Assembly: GCA_027483445.1 (NCBI GenBank)
Contig: JAIXUS010000063.1
Coordinates: 1 to 62,688, forward strand
Reading direction: 5' to 3'
DNA: 62,688 nt
Source: Bacteroidota bacterium
GTDB lineage: Bacteria; Bacteroidota; Bacteroidia; M30B66
Shown: piece by piece, positions 16,608-23,515 of the stretch
Layout: the number at the start of each line of letters is the position of its first letter
Position numbering within the stretch: position 1 is the first letter of the stretch
Notes under the pieces: generated by a model
What the model was told of the DNA's origin: nothing
Databases searched by the model: none
Seen by the model: the letters and a program-made list of their open reading frames with translations, nothing else
Position numbers and translations under genes: made by a program

Positions 16608-17588
16608 ATGCTTCCGAATCGCGGCACTCCCCATGTTTTCATTACCGGAGTGGCCGGATTTATTGGCGCTGCACTTGCTCAACGCTTGCTTGAGGCCGGT
16701 TATACAGTAAGTGGTCTTGATAATTTTAGCTATGGAAGTCGCGAGCAAGTGCAGATTCTGCTCAAACATCCTGAATTCCAGTTTTTTGAAGCCAACCTTG
16801 AAGCATTTACGTTTCCGCCCGGCTGCAAGCCCGACGCCATTGTGCATCTGGCTTCCCTGAAAATCCCGAGGTATGGAAATGCCCTGAATACCTTGCAACA
16901 CAACACACTTGGAGTCGAAAGGGTGTGTCAATGGTGCCTCGAACATCAAGCGCATTTGCTCTTCGCCTCCACTTCTGATGTATATGGCTTGAGCACGGCC
17001 ATCCCATTTCATGAAGAATCGCCTACAGCCATTGGGAATCCAGCTGTTCCCCGCTGGTCGTACGCCCTTTCGAAACTGTATGGCGAACACCTTATTCATG
17101 CACTGGCTGAGGCTAAGGGACTTCGATTCACCATAGCACGTCTATTCGGTACATACGGACCGGGGCAACGCTACGATTGGTGGGGCGGACCACAAGGGGT
17201 GTTTCTCCGACTGGCCGAGGCCGGACAAACCCTTGAAGTGCATGGCGACGGACAGCAAACCCGTTGCTTTATTTTTATCAGCGACACTGTGAGAGCGTTA
17301 CAGCTCTTACTTGAGCACTCGGAGGCAAAAGGACAAATTATAAACGTAGGCGCCTTCCCGGATGAAGAAATAAGCATGCTCAATCTCGCCAAATGGCTGT
17401 GGATGAGCCTCCGACCCAACGAAGAGCCCAAAATTGAACTGGTGCCTTACAGTCACTTTGGTCGCTATGAAGACGTACAACGTCGCGTTCCTGATTTGCA
17501 GAAAATCAACGCTTTGGGCTTCATTCCTCAGGTTCGCTTGCACGAAGGCTTGATGCGACTCCGCGATTTTTACCTCTCCACACGATGA
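16608..17588 (+). CDS. NAD-dependent epimerase/dehydratase (extended SDR)
   Basis: The product is a 326-residue nucleotide-sugar-modifying extended SDR. The N-terminal Rossmann motif is TGVAGFIG (GxxGxxG), the catalytic Ser/Thr lies in LLFASTSDVYG, and the Tyr-Lys pair is in WSYALSKLYGE. ARLFGTYGPGQRYDWWGG and GQQTRCFIFISDTVRAL are typical of UDP-glucose 4-epimerase or dTDP-glucose-dehydratase relatives. It overlaps the following glycosyltransferase by 4 nt (ATGA at 17585-17588), so the two are coupled and probably act together in surface polysaccharide or glycoprotein synthesis. The sugar is not determinable. Confidence 0.9.
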   Translation: MLPNRGTPHVFITGVAGFIGAALAQRLLEAGYTVSGLDNFSYGSREQVQILLKHPEFQFFEANLEAFTFPPGCKPDAIVHLASLKIPRYGNALNTLQHNTLGVERVCQWCLEHQAHLLFASTSDVYGLSTAIPFHEESPTAIGNPAVPRWSYALSKLYGEHLIHALAEAKGLRFTIARLFGTYGPGQRYDWWGGPQGVFLRLAEAGQTLEVHGDGQQTRCFIFISDTVRALQLLLEHSEAKGQIINVGAFPDEEISMLNLAKWLWMSLRPNEEPKIELVPYSHFGRYEDVQRRVPDLQKINALGFIPQVRLHEGLMRLRDFYLSTR

Positions 17589-18313
17589 AGGAGGACATTC
17601 GGTATTACTTTCTGATTCCGGTCTACAATGAAGAAGCGAACATAGCGCTGTTGGCCGATGACCTGAGTCGCTTCGCGGATGACCTTTCACCTTTCATTGT
17701 TTTCATCGACGATGCATCAACAGATCGCACCTGCGCCGAAATATCCAGGCTTTTCCCCTCAGAACGCTGTCAAATAGTGAAGAAAGCGCAAAGAGCCGGG
17801 GCCGGAGATTCGTTCAACAATGGCTTTTTGTTCTTACAAAATCGGCTGCGTTCGCAGGATGTCGTGGTGATGATGGAAGGAGATGGCACTTCAGATCTGA
17901 GCATTTTGGCACAATTGCTCGAAGCCCTTCACAACGGATCTGATGTTGCCCTTGCTTCGGTGTACGCCAAGGGAGGAGGATTTGACCAAACAACCTGGCT
18001 CAGAAAAAGCATCTCAGCTTGCGCCAATATACTGATGCGCTGGCGGTTTGGATTAAAAGCCAAAACGGTCTCCAGTTTTTATCGTGCCCTGAAGGGCGAG
18101 CTGGTTTTGCAAATGATGGCGCGCTTTAATCCATTGATTACCGAAAAGGGCTATACCTCAATGATTGAGCTGTTAATTAAGGCCGGCCGGTGTAAGGCCA
18201 TCATCACCGAAGTTCCCATGCAACTTCATTCCAAACGCAGAAAGGGTAAATCAAAGATGAGCATTGTTCCGGTCGCGCTCGATTACCTGAAACTCCTGCT
18301 AAAACGGTACTAA
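17585..18313 (+). CDS. Glycosyltransferase family 2 (dolichol-phosphate-mannose-synthase-like)
   Basis: The product is a 242-residue GT-A-fold glycosyltransferase. Key motifs are FLIPVYNEEANI (nucleotide binding), VFIDDASTDRT and VVVMMEGDGTSD, the latter being the DxD-equivalent metal site. The C-terminal part has ITEKGYTSMIELLIKAGRCKA and EVPMQLHSKRRKGKSKMS, which resemble the acceptor region of polyprenyl-phosphate glycosyltransferases. No C-terminal transmembrane pair is present, so it is probably membrane-peripheral. It is coupled to the epimerase upstream by an ATGA overlap. A likely role is transfer of a sugar to a lipid carrier for cell-surface glycans. Confidence 0.88.
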   Translation: MKEDIRYYFLIPVYNEEANIALLADDLSRFADDLSPFIVFIDDASTDRTCAEISRLFPSERCQIVKKAQRAGAGDSFNNGFLFLQNRLRSQDVVVMMEGDGTSDLSILAQLLEALHNGSDVALASVYAKGGGFDQTTWLRKSISACANILMRWRFGLKAKTVSSFYRALKGELVLQMMARFNPLITEKGYTSMIELLIKAGRCKAIITEVPMQLHSKRRKGKSKMSIVPVALDYLKLLLKRY

Positions 18314-18400
18314 AAGCTGTTGGCCGGCGAGTAACCATGGTTTGCCGGAAAATAAGCCTCGATTTTCCCGAAACACCGGAGTTTTGTTCACGTAAAATAC

Positions 18401-18408
18401 TACTTTTG
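18401..18408 (+). promoter_or_regulatory. -7 element (TACTTTTG) for corA
   Basis: This exact match lies 48 nt before the ATG at 18457, with TTTG 14 nt upstream as a short-spaced -33 candidate. It lies within the upstream extension of the corA frame and argues for the 18457 start. Confidence 0.5.
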
Positions 18409-18456
18409 CGGGGCCTTCGGGCAACCGGTATTAACCTATTTCTGCAGCTATGGACG

Positions 18457-19389
18457 ATGATCACCCTGTACAAATCAACCAACCGCAGACTGGAACAAAT
18501 TCAGAAGCCGGAGCCTGGCTGCTGGATTAATGTTGTAGATCCCAGTGAAGAGGAGCTTGCCTGGCTCCTTAGAGAACTTCCGTTTACGGAAGAATACCTG
18601 CAAGACCCTCTCGACATCGACGAAAAAGCCCGCGCAGAGCGAGATGAGGATGTATTGTTTACCCTGATTCGAATCCCGCATTTTCAAGGGAAAAAAGACG
18701 AAACGCCCTTCATTACAATCCCCTTGGGTGTGGTGATGAACAACGACTATATAGTAACCATTGCCAAAGAAGAAAACGTGATTATTCAGGAGTTTGAGAA
18801 TAACCGCGTGAAGAACCTCAATACGGCAAAGCACTACCGTTTTTTGTTGCTCATCCTTCTAAAAACCGCAGCCAAGTACTTGATGCACCTGCGGGAAATC
18901 AACAAGACCGTCGACAAAATCGAGGATGCCTTGCAAGACAGCATGCGAAATCAGGACATCTTCGATTTGCTCAAGTATCAAAAGGCTTTGATTTTTTACA
19001 CCACAGCCTTGAAGTCGAACGAATTGATGATGGCAAGGTTGAATCGCCTTCAATTGCTAAGAACTTACGAAGAAGATGAAGAGCTTTTTCAGGATGTTGT
19101 AACCGAATTCCAGCAGGCAATTGAGATGACCAATATCTCAAGCAATATTGTTGTGCAGATGACCACCGCGTATGCCTCGATCATCAACAACAACATGAAT
19201 AAAATCATCAAAACCCTCACCTTGATAACCATTGTACTGTATGTACCAACGCTTATTGCGAGCTTTTTCGGAATGAACGTTGAGCTTCCCGGGCAACACA
19301 GCCCCAATGCCTTCGGTATCATCTTGAGTATTTCACTGGCTTTGAGTGCGTCGATTTTATTTATCTTCCTTCGCCGCCGTTGGTTTTAA
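18457..19389 (+). CDS. corA: CorA-type magnesium/cobalt transporter
   Basis: The product is a 310-residue inner-membrane divalent cation channel. The large N-terminal cytoplasmic domain includes CWINVVDPSEEELAWL and a long helical stretch (LREINKTVDKIEDALQ, EFQQAIEMTNISSNIVVQM). The two C-terminal transmembrane helices are separated by the signature loop, here SFFGMNVELPG, where the GMN selectivity motif is intact. The protein ends in a basic tail (LRRRWF), as expected. The ATG at 18457 is preferred because the longer frame back to 18337 would include the -7 box and give an atypical N-terminus. The M48 protease gene starts 2 nt after the stop, suggesting co-transcription. Confidence 0.93.
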   Translation: MITLYKSTNRRLEQIQKPEPGCWINVVDPSEEELAWLLRELPFTEEYLQDPLDIDEKARAERDEDVLFTLIRIPHFQGKKDETPFITIPLGVVMNNDYIVTIAKEENVIIQEFENNRVKNLNTAKHYRFLLLILLKTAAKYLMHLREINKTVDKIEDALQDSMRNQDIFDLLKYQKALIFYTTALKSNELMMARLNRLQLLRTYEEDEELFQDVVTEFQQAIEMTNISSNIVVQMTTAYASIINNNMNKIIKTLTLITIVLYVPTLIASFFGMNVELPGQHSPNAFGIILSISLALSASILFIFLRRRWF

Positions 19390-19391
19390 TT

Positions 19392-20453
19392 ATGGGAACA
19401 GCGCTTTTGCAGAAGCCGGGAAGTCCGGCCCGCCCCACCGATTTTCAATTTAGCAATGCTCAACTGCTTCTTGAGCAAGGGCGTTTCGCCATACAGGCCA
19501 GCGACCTGAAGGAGGTTCGCTACCCCAAAAAGAACTTCGCTTTTCTTGAGCTAAGGAGCGGCGAAACGGTAGAAATCCAATACCCCAATATTCGTGGTTT
19601 GCTGCAGGCTGAGCTTGGCAGTTTTAACGAGCGAATTTCCTTCTTCGAAAGGGCAATGGGCAGAGGTATTTGGCCAATCGCAATATTTTTGGTGATGACC
19701 TTGCTCATTTTACTGAGCATTTGGTTTTGGCTTTTACCCTTTATTGCCTTCAAAGCCGCTGATGCCTTCCCCAAATCGCAGGAAATCGAATTGGGGAAGG
19801 CCCTTTACGCTCAGTATATGGTTACGGAAAAGGTCGATTCGGCGGGTTCAGCCTTGCTCAACGAGTATGCGCGGCAAATGCAGTTTCCCGGCGACTACCC
19901 CTTGCATTTCACCCTCGTTCAGGCGGAAACGGTGAATGCTTTTGCCTTACCGGGCGAACATATTGTGGTGTATTCTGGCATTCTTAAAGGCATGAAGCAC
20001 GAAGGTCAACTTGCAGCCTTATTGGCCCACGAAGCTTCTCATGTTGTTCAGCGCCACTCTATAAAATCGATGATGCGCGAATTGGCCGGAAGCATAGTAC
20101 TCAATTTGGTTTTGGGTGATGCCGGCGCGGTGTCGGGCACGCTCGCTTCGCAGGCCGAGGGTTTTAGAAGCCTTTCCTATTCACGCAGTTTGGAAACGGA
20201 AGCCGACCTGAAAGGCCTGGAAATACTGAGAAACAATTCGATAGACCCTAAAGGGATGACCGATTTATTGCTTCAACTCAACGAGGCCGGCGGAGGCGCT
20301 CATCCACCGGAATTTTTAAGTACACATCCCCTGCCTGAAAGCCGGATTGAAAATCTAAAAGAAGCCATTTCAAATGCCGGTGCGGTCCGGAGCGATACCC
20401 TCAACCCTACCCTATTCCAACAGCTTAAATCCAGAGCGGCATCTGCATTTTAG
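19392..20453 (+). CDS. M48 family metallopeptidase, membrane-anchored
   Basis: The product has 353 residues. After a soluble N-terminal domain of about 90 residues comes one transmembrane helix (IAIFLVMTLLILLSIWFWLLPFI). The M48 catalytic domain follows, with the zinc motif HEASH in LLAHEASHVVQRHS and the third ligand Glu in LETEADLKGLEIL. THPLPESRIENL near the C-terminus is also typical of M48 proteins. The family includes HtpX and periplasmic BepA/YfgC-like proteases that remove misfolded membrane proteins. The N-terminal domain before the membrane helix is unusual and not recognised. The gene follows corA by 2 nt and converges on the crotonase gene with 6 nt between stops. Confidence 0.9.
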   Translation: MGTALLQKPGSPARPTDFQFSNAQLLLEQGRFAIQASDLKEVRYPKKNFAFLELRSGETVEIQYPNIRGLLQAELGSFNERISFFERAMGRGIWPIAIFLVMTLLILLSIWFWLLPFIAFKAADAFPKSQEIELGKALYAQYMVTEKVDSAGSALLNEYARQMQFPGDYPLHFTLVQAETVNAFALPGEHIVVYSGILKGMKHEGQLAALLAHEASHVVQRHSIKSMMRELAGSIVLNLVLGDAGAVSGTLASQAEGFRSLSYSRSLETEADLKGLEILRNNSIDPKGMTDLLLQLNEAGGGAHPPEFLSTHPLPESRIENLKEAISNAGAVRSDTLNPTLFQQLKSRAASAF

Positions 20454-20459
20454 TTCAAA

Positions 20460-21230
20460 TTACCCTTGCTTACCGCCTTTTAGCCGTTCGGCAAGATGAC
20501 GAAAGTGTGTCCTCGACTCCTCGGTCCACCATTGCTTAAAGGTAGGCTCAAAGCTGGTTTGAAAGTCTGTTCGAATCCGCATCAAAAGCGCGTTGCGGAA
20601 GTTCAGTTTGCTTTGCGCCCAAACCCGTGTGCTGAATTTAAGATACGCCTTCAATTTATCCAGCGCTACCTGCTCTACCTCAGCCAAAGGAACAACGGCC
20701 TGAACAAGCCCATTGGAAAGGGCTTCCTGAGGGGAATGCATCTTGCCATCCAACAAATACTGATAGGCTTTATTCCGACCAAGTACAAAGCTATAGAGGT
20801 GATAAATGGTTTCGGGAATAACGATTCCAATTTCTACTTCATTGAGACCAATACGGTAAGGTCCTTCGGCCATCACGCGGTAATCGGCACACAGCGAAAA
20901 CAGTGTACCTCCGGCCTCACAATGGCCGGTAATGGCATTAACCAGCGGTTTGGGGAAAGCCACCATTAAGCGAAGCAAACGGTCGAAATCGCGCCAAAAG
21001 TCGAGCACCTTAATTTCGTTATACTCATATATCTCAATCAAATCGAGCCCGGCAGAGAAAAACTCACCCCGGCCGGTAAGTAAAACCCCACGCACATGCT
21101 CATTGGCCTTGAGCTCGAGGATTGCCTGGGTGAGCTCAGAAATCAACAATTGGTTAATGGCATTGGCCTTTCCGCGTTGAAGACGAATAGTGGCGATATC
21201 ACCCTCGATGATGGTGCTGATGGTTTGCAT
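20460..21230 (-). CDS. Crotonase-fold protein, delta3,delta2-enoyl-CoA isomerase-like
   Basis: The product is a 256-residue crotonase-superfamily enzyme. The oxyanion-hole segment is GEFFSAGLDL and the second core motif is GHCEAGGTLFSLCADYRVMA, followed by GLNEVEIGIVIPE. By eye it aligns best with mitochondrial-type enoyl-CoA isomerase (ECI1/DCI): the Glu that acts as general base in the second motif (GLNE) is present, while the first Glu needed for hydration in true enoyl-CoA hydratases is replaced by Leu (GGTLFSL). It would shift the double bond of 3-enoyl-CoA to the 2-position during oxidation of unsaturated fatty acids. The start is the ATG at 21230, six bases into a longer TTG-initiated frame. 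Confidence 0.85.
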   Translation of the reverse strand: MQTISTIIEGDIATIRLQRGKANAINQLLISELTQAILELKANEHVRGVLLTGRGEFFSAGLDLIEIYEYNEIKVLDFWRDFDRLLRLMVAFPKPLVNAITGHCEAGGTLFSLCADYRVMAEGPYRIGLNEVEIGIVIPETIYHLYSFVLGRNKAYQYLLDGKMHSPQEALSNGLVQAVVPLAEVEQVALDKLKAYLKFSTRVWAQSKLNFRNALLMRIRTDFQTSFEPTFKQWWTEESRTHFRHLAERLKGGKQG

Positions 21231-21372
21231 AGTCAATGGTATGCGGCGAATTTAGGCGAAACCGGCAAATCCTTCACCTTTGAATTTGTTGATGAGGAAA
21301 TAATCCCTCCTTACAGCCGTTAACCTGTTCATAACTAATCGTAAGCACAGGGCATACCGCCTGACGAATTGG

Positions 21373-21380
21373 TAAATTTG
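21373..21380 (+). promoter_or_regulatory. -7 element (TAAATTTG) for the 87-residue protein
   Basis: This exact TAnnTTTG match lies 31 nt before the ATG at 21412. Confidence 0.5.
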
Positions 21381-21411
21381 ACAAACAACTTCATTAAAAA
21401 CTACTGTTATC

Positions 21412-21675
21412 ATGTCGTTAACACAGGAACAAGAAAAAGCACTGCAGCAGTTGAATAAGGTATTTCGCCGTTTCGAAGTGCAGGCCGAACTGACCTCTGA
21501 TGACCCGGAGCAGTTGGTTCATCAATTCATGCTGGAAGAGTTTCCTCTTGTAAGTCCAGATGCGGAACACATGCAAAAGCTCTCCGATATGAGAAAATCG
21601 TTGCTTGGAGGGAAATCAGCAACACCAGTAGCTAAGCTTGCCGAAAATGGCGACTTTCAGCGCTCTTTTGAATAA
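21412..21675 (+). CDS. Small hypothetical cytoplasmic protein
   Basis: The product has 87 residues, no signal peptide and no membrane segment. It is hydrophilic and mostly helical (SLTQEQEKALQQLNKVFRRF, then HMQKLSDMRKSLLGG) and ends in an acidic and aromatic tail (FQRSFE). I recognise no family. It has a -7 element upstream and an 11-bp hairpin downstream (21702-21730), consistent with a short single-gene unit. Confidence 0.6.
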   Translation: MSLTQEQEKALQQLNKVFRRFEVQAELTSDDPEQLVHQFMLEEFPLVSPDAEHMQKLSDMRKSLLGGKSATPVAKLAENGDFQRSFE

Positions 21676-21701
21676 GGTTAAGATTAGACTTCGCTTTATT
21701 G

Positions 21702-21730
21702 AACATGCTGCCCTAACTTGGCGGCATGTT
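21702..21730 (+). promoter_or_regulatory. Hairpin enclosing the start codon of the M28 peptidase gene
   Basis: An 11-bp stem (AACATGCTGCC / GGCGGCATGTT, one G-T pair) with a 7-nt loop places the peptidase ATG (21726-21728) inside its 3' arm. It may terminate the upstream gene, limit translation of the peptidase, or both. Confidence 0.55.
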
Positions 21731-23087
21731 TCGTTTTAAACACATTGGTTGGGCTTTTTTGCTAATTGGCCAAACAGGACTTGGGCAGAACAAGGCCGAT
21801 TCGCTGTTCATCCGAAAAATTTTTGATTCGGCCCTTACCCAGAGCCGATGCTACGAAGATTTAAGGTACCTCTGTAAATCTATAGGCCCTCGATTAAGCG
21901 GTTCGCCGGGTGCCGCGCAGGCTGTCGACTTTATGGAAACAGTGATGAAACGTGAGCGCTTCGACACTGTGTTTCGACAAGAAACCATGGTACCGCATTG
22001 GGTGAGAGGTTCGGTTTGCACAGTCAAAGAGCTGGAAAGCGGCCGAAATATCAAAGCCTGCGCTCTGGGTGGAAGCGAAGGAGGCCAGGCCGAGGCTGAG
22101 GTTTTGGAGGTTCAGCGACTTGAGCAACTCGACAGCCTGGGCGAAAAAGCCATCAAAGGAAAGATTGTGTACTTCAGCCGTCCAATGGAACCCCGGCACA
22201 TACACACCTTCGAAGCCTATGGCGGATGCGTGGATCAACGCTGGGCCGGGCCTGCAAAAGCGTCAAAGTACGGAGCACTGGCCACACTTGTAAGGTCAAT
22301 GAACTTGCGAGAAGACGGTTTCCCTCATACCGGAAGCATGACCTATGACAGCTTATACCCAAAAATTCCGGCCTTGGCCATCTCCACCGAAGATGCAACA
22401 TGGCTCAGCCGTCAAATGGCCAATCGTAAAAAAGTGGTCATTCGTATTGAAGACAACAGCCGCACCCTACCCGACACCCTTTCGCACAATGTGGTGGGCG
22501 AACTCCGTGGAACTGAAAAAGCAAACGAGTTTATTGTGGTTGGCGGACATTTAGATGCCTGGGACAATGGAGAAGGTGCACATGACGATGGCGCCGGATG
22601 CGTGCACAGTATTGAGGCCCTCCGCATCTTGAAAAATCTGGGGTACACTCCCAGAAGAAGCCTTAGGGCTGTAATGTTCATGAATGAAGAAAACGGGCTT
22701 CGTGGCGGAAAACGCTACGCTTTTTTGGCCGATTCATTACAAGAAAAGCACGTTTATGCAATTGAGTCGGACCGTGGCGGATTTACACCACGTGGCTTTT
22801 ATGTCGACCACAACAATCCGGAAGAGGTCGGAAAAGTTAAGCGCTTTAAGCCCTTGCTCGAACCTTACGGCCTTCACGATTTTAAGAAGGGCGGTGGCGG
22901 TGCCGACATCAATCCACTTAAGCCTCAAGGTACCATTTGCATTGGATTTGTGCCTGATTCTCAGCGGTATTTCGACCATCACCATGCCGAATACGACACC
23001 TTTGAACACATCAATAAACGTGAGCTCGAACTGGGGGCTGCATCCATTGCCGCACTTATCTATCTACTCGATCAATACACACCCTGA
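21726..23087 (+). CDS. Secreted M28 family zinc aminopeptidase/carboxypeptidase
   Basis: The product has 453 residues: a signal peptide (FLLIGQTGLG), a protease-associated (PA) insert near residues 120-230, and an M28 catalytic core. The two-zinc ligands are in GGHLDAWD (His and Asp), AHDDGAG (bridging Asp), MNEENGLRG (Glu pair), IESDRGG (Asp) and YFDHHHAEYDT (His). This matches plasma-glutamate-carboxypeptidase-like exopeptidases of Bacteroidota. It is likely exported to the periplasm to trim peptides for uptake. No sorting domain is present at the C-terminus. The start codon is buried in a hairpin (21702-21730). Confidence 0.93.
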   Translation: MFRFKHIGWAFLLIGQTGLGQNKADSLFIRKIFDSALTQSRCYEDLRYLCKSIGPRLSGSPGAAQAVDFMETVMKRERFDTVFRQETMVPHWVRGSVCTVKELESGRNIKACALGGSEGGQAEAEVLEVQRLEQLDSLGEKAIKGKIVYFSRPMEPRHIHTFEAYGGCVDQRWAGPAKASKYGALATLVRSMNLREDGFPHTGSMTYDSLYPKIPALAISTEDATWLSRQMANRKKVVIRIEDNSRTLPDTLSHNVVGELRGTEKANEFIVVGGHLDAWDNGEGAHDDGAGCVHSIEALRILKNLGYTPRRSLRAVMFMNEENGLRGGKRYAFLADSLQEKHVYAIESDRGGFTPRGFYVDHNNPEEVGKVKRFKPLLEPYGLHDFKKGGGGADINPLKPQGTICIGFVPDSQRYFDHHHAEYDTFEHINKRELELGAASIAALIYLLDQYTP

Positions 23088-23094
23088 AAAAGTA

Positions 23095-23128
23095 AATCCC
23101 CGCTGAACCATCACAAACAGCGGGGATT
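23095..23128. terminator. Bidirectional terminator between the M28 peptidase and the tRNA-like gene
   Basis: A perfect 11-bp stem (AATCCCCGCTG / CAGCGGGGATT) with a 12-nt loop is flanked by T-rich sequence when read on the minus strand. It closes both the peptidase (plus) and the tRNA-like RNA (minus). Confidence 0.8.
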
Positions 23129-23147
23129 AGGGGTATTGGGGGTAATT

Positions 23148-23301
23148 TGGCTGTAGAGGAAGGATTCGAACCTTCACGAGGAGGTTAGCCAGTGTTCAAA
23201 CCTCATTGCTGAGGGGAGTGGTCAACCCTTTAAACACCGTTTATCCCTGGATCCTCACCCCCGAGACAAGAGGGATTGTCTGCCAGTTTCAACACCCTAC
23301 A
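23148..23301 (-). ncRNA. tRNA-like RNA (class II, Leu-type) with an 82-nt structured insertion, 154 nt
   Basis: On the minus strand the 5' arm (23301-23295) TGTAGGG pairs with CTCTACA (23158-23152), followed by G and an encoded CCA (to 23148). Next come TG, then a Leu-type D-arm TTG-AAACTGGCAGA-CAA (23292-23276), then an anticodon arm CCCTC-TTGTCTC-GGGGG (23274-23258). The T-arm is GAAGG-TTCGAAT-CCTTC (23175-23159). Between the anticodon arm and T-arm, where a class II variable arm of about 15 nt belongs, lie 82 nt (23257-23176). These fold into GAGGA/TCCTC, an 11-bp stem CGGTGTTTAAA/TTTGAACACTG, and a CCTCA-GCAA-TGAGG hairpin. The formal anticodon would be GUC with an unusual U at position 37. 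It has its own -33/-7 promoter and terminator. It could be an aberrant tRNA, a tRNA with an intron, or a tRNA-derived regulatory RNA. Confidence 0.75.
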
Positions 23302-23313
23302 ATTCAACTGCGA

Positions 23314-23346
23314 CAAATGTAGGAAAATCGATAATTATGATGCAAA
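23314..23346 (-). promoter_or_regulatory. -33/-7 promoter of the tRNA-like gene
   Basis: On the minus strand TTTG (23346-23343), 21 nt and TACATTTG (23321-23314) match the Bacteroidota consensus. The predicted start is about 23310, roughly 9 nt before the acceptor stem. Confidence 0.65.
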
Positions 23347-23461
23347 TAATTCAATGATTATTTTTAATTTTTATGTATTTGATAATGTTTTAGCGATTTC
23401 AATGCGAATCCATCCGCATATACAGATGTGATTTCTTGTATTTTTAACAATTTGGTGGCTA

Positions 23462-23495
23462 CAAAAAAGTCCGGGCAGCATAAGCAACCCGGACT
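23462..23495 (-). terminator. Terminator after the choice-of-anchor-V protein gene
   Basis: Read on the minus strand, AGTCCGGG / CCCGGACT (8 bp, 12-nt loop) is followed by TTTTTTGT. It lies 20 nt past the stop of the 23516 gene. Confidence 0.85.
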
Positions 23496-23515
23496 CAAAC
23501 AACGTTGGCGGCAGT

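Noticed and set aside
23148-23301. Interpretation of the tRNA-like gene as tmRNA or tRNA-Sec
   Set aside because: It has a full D-arm and anticodon arm, no tag-peptide frame and about half the length of tmRNA; the acceptor and T-stem lengths (7 and 5 bp) are not those of tRNA-Sec.
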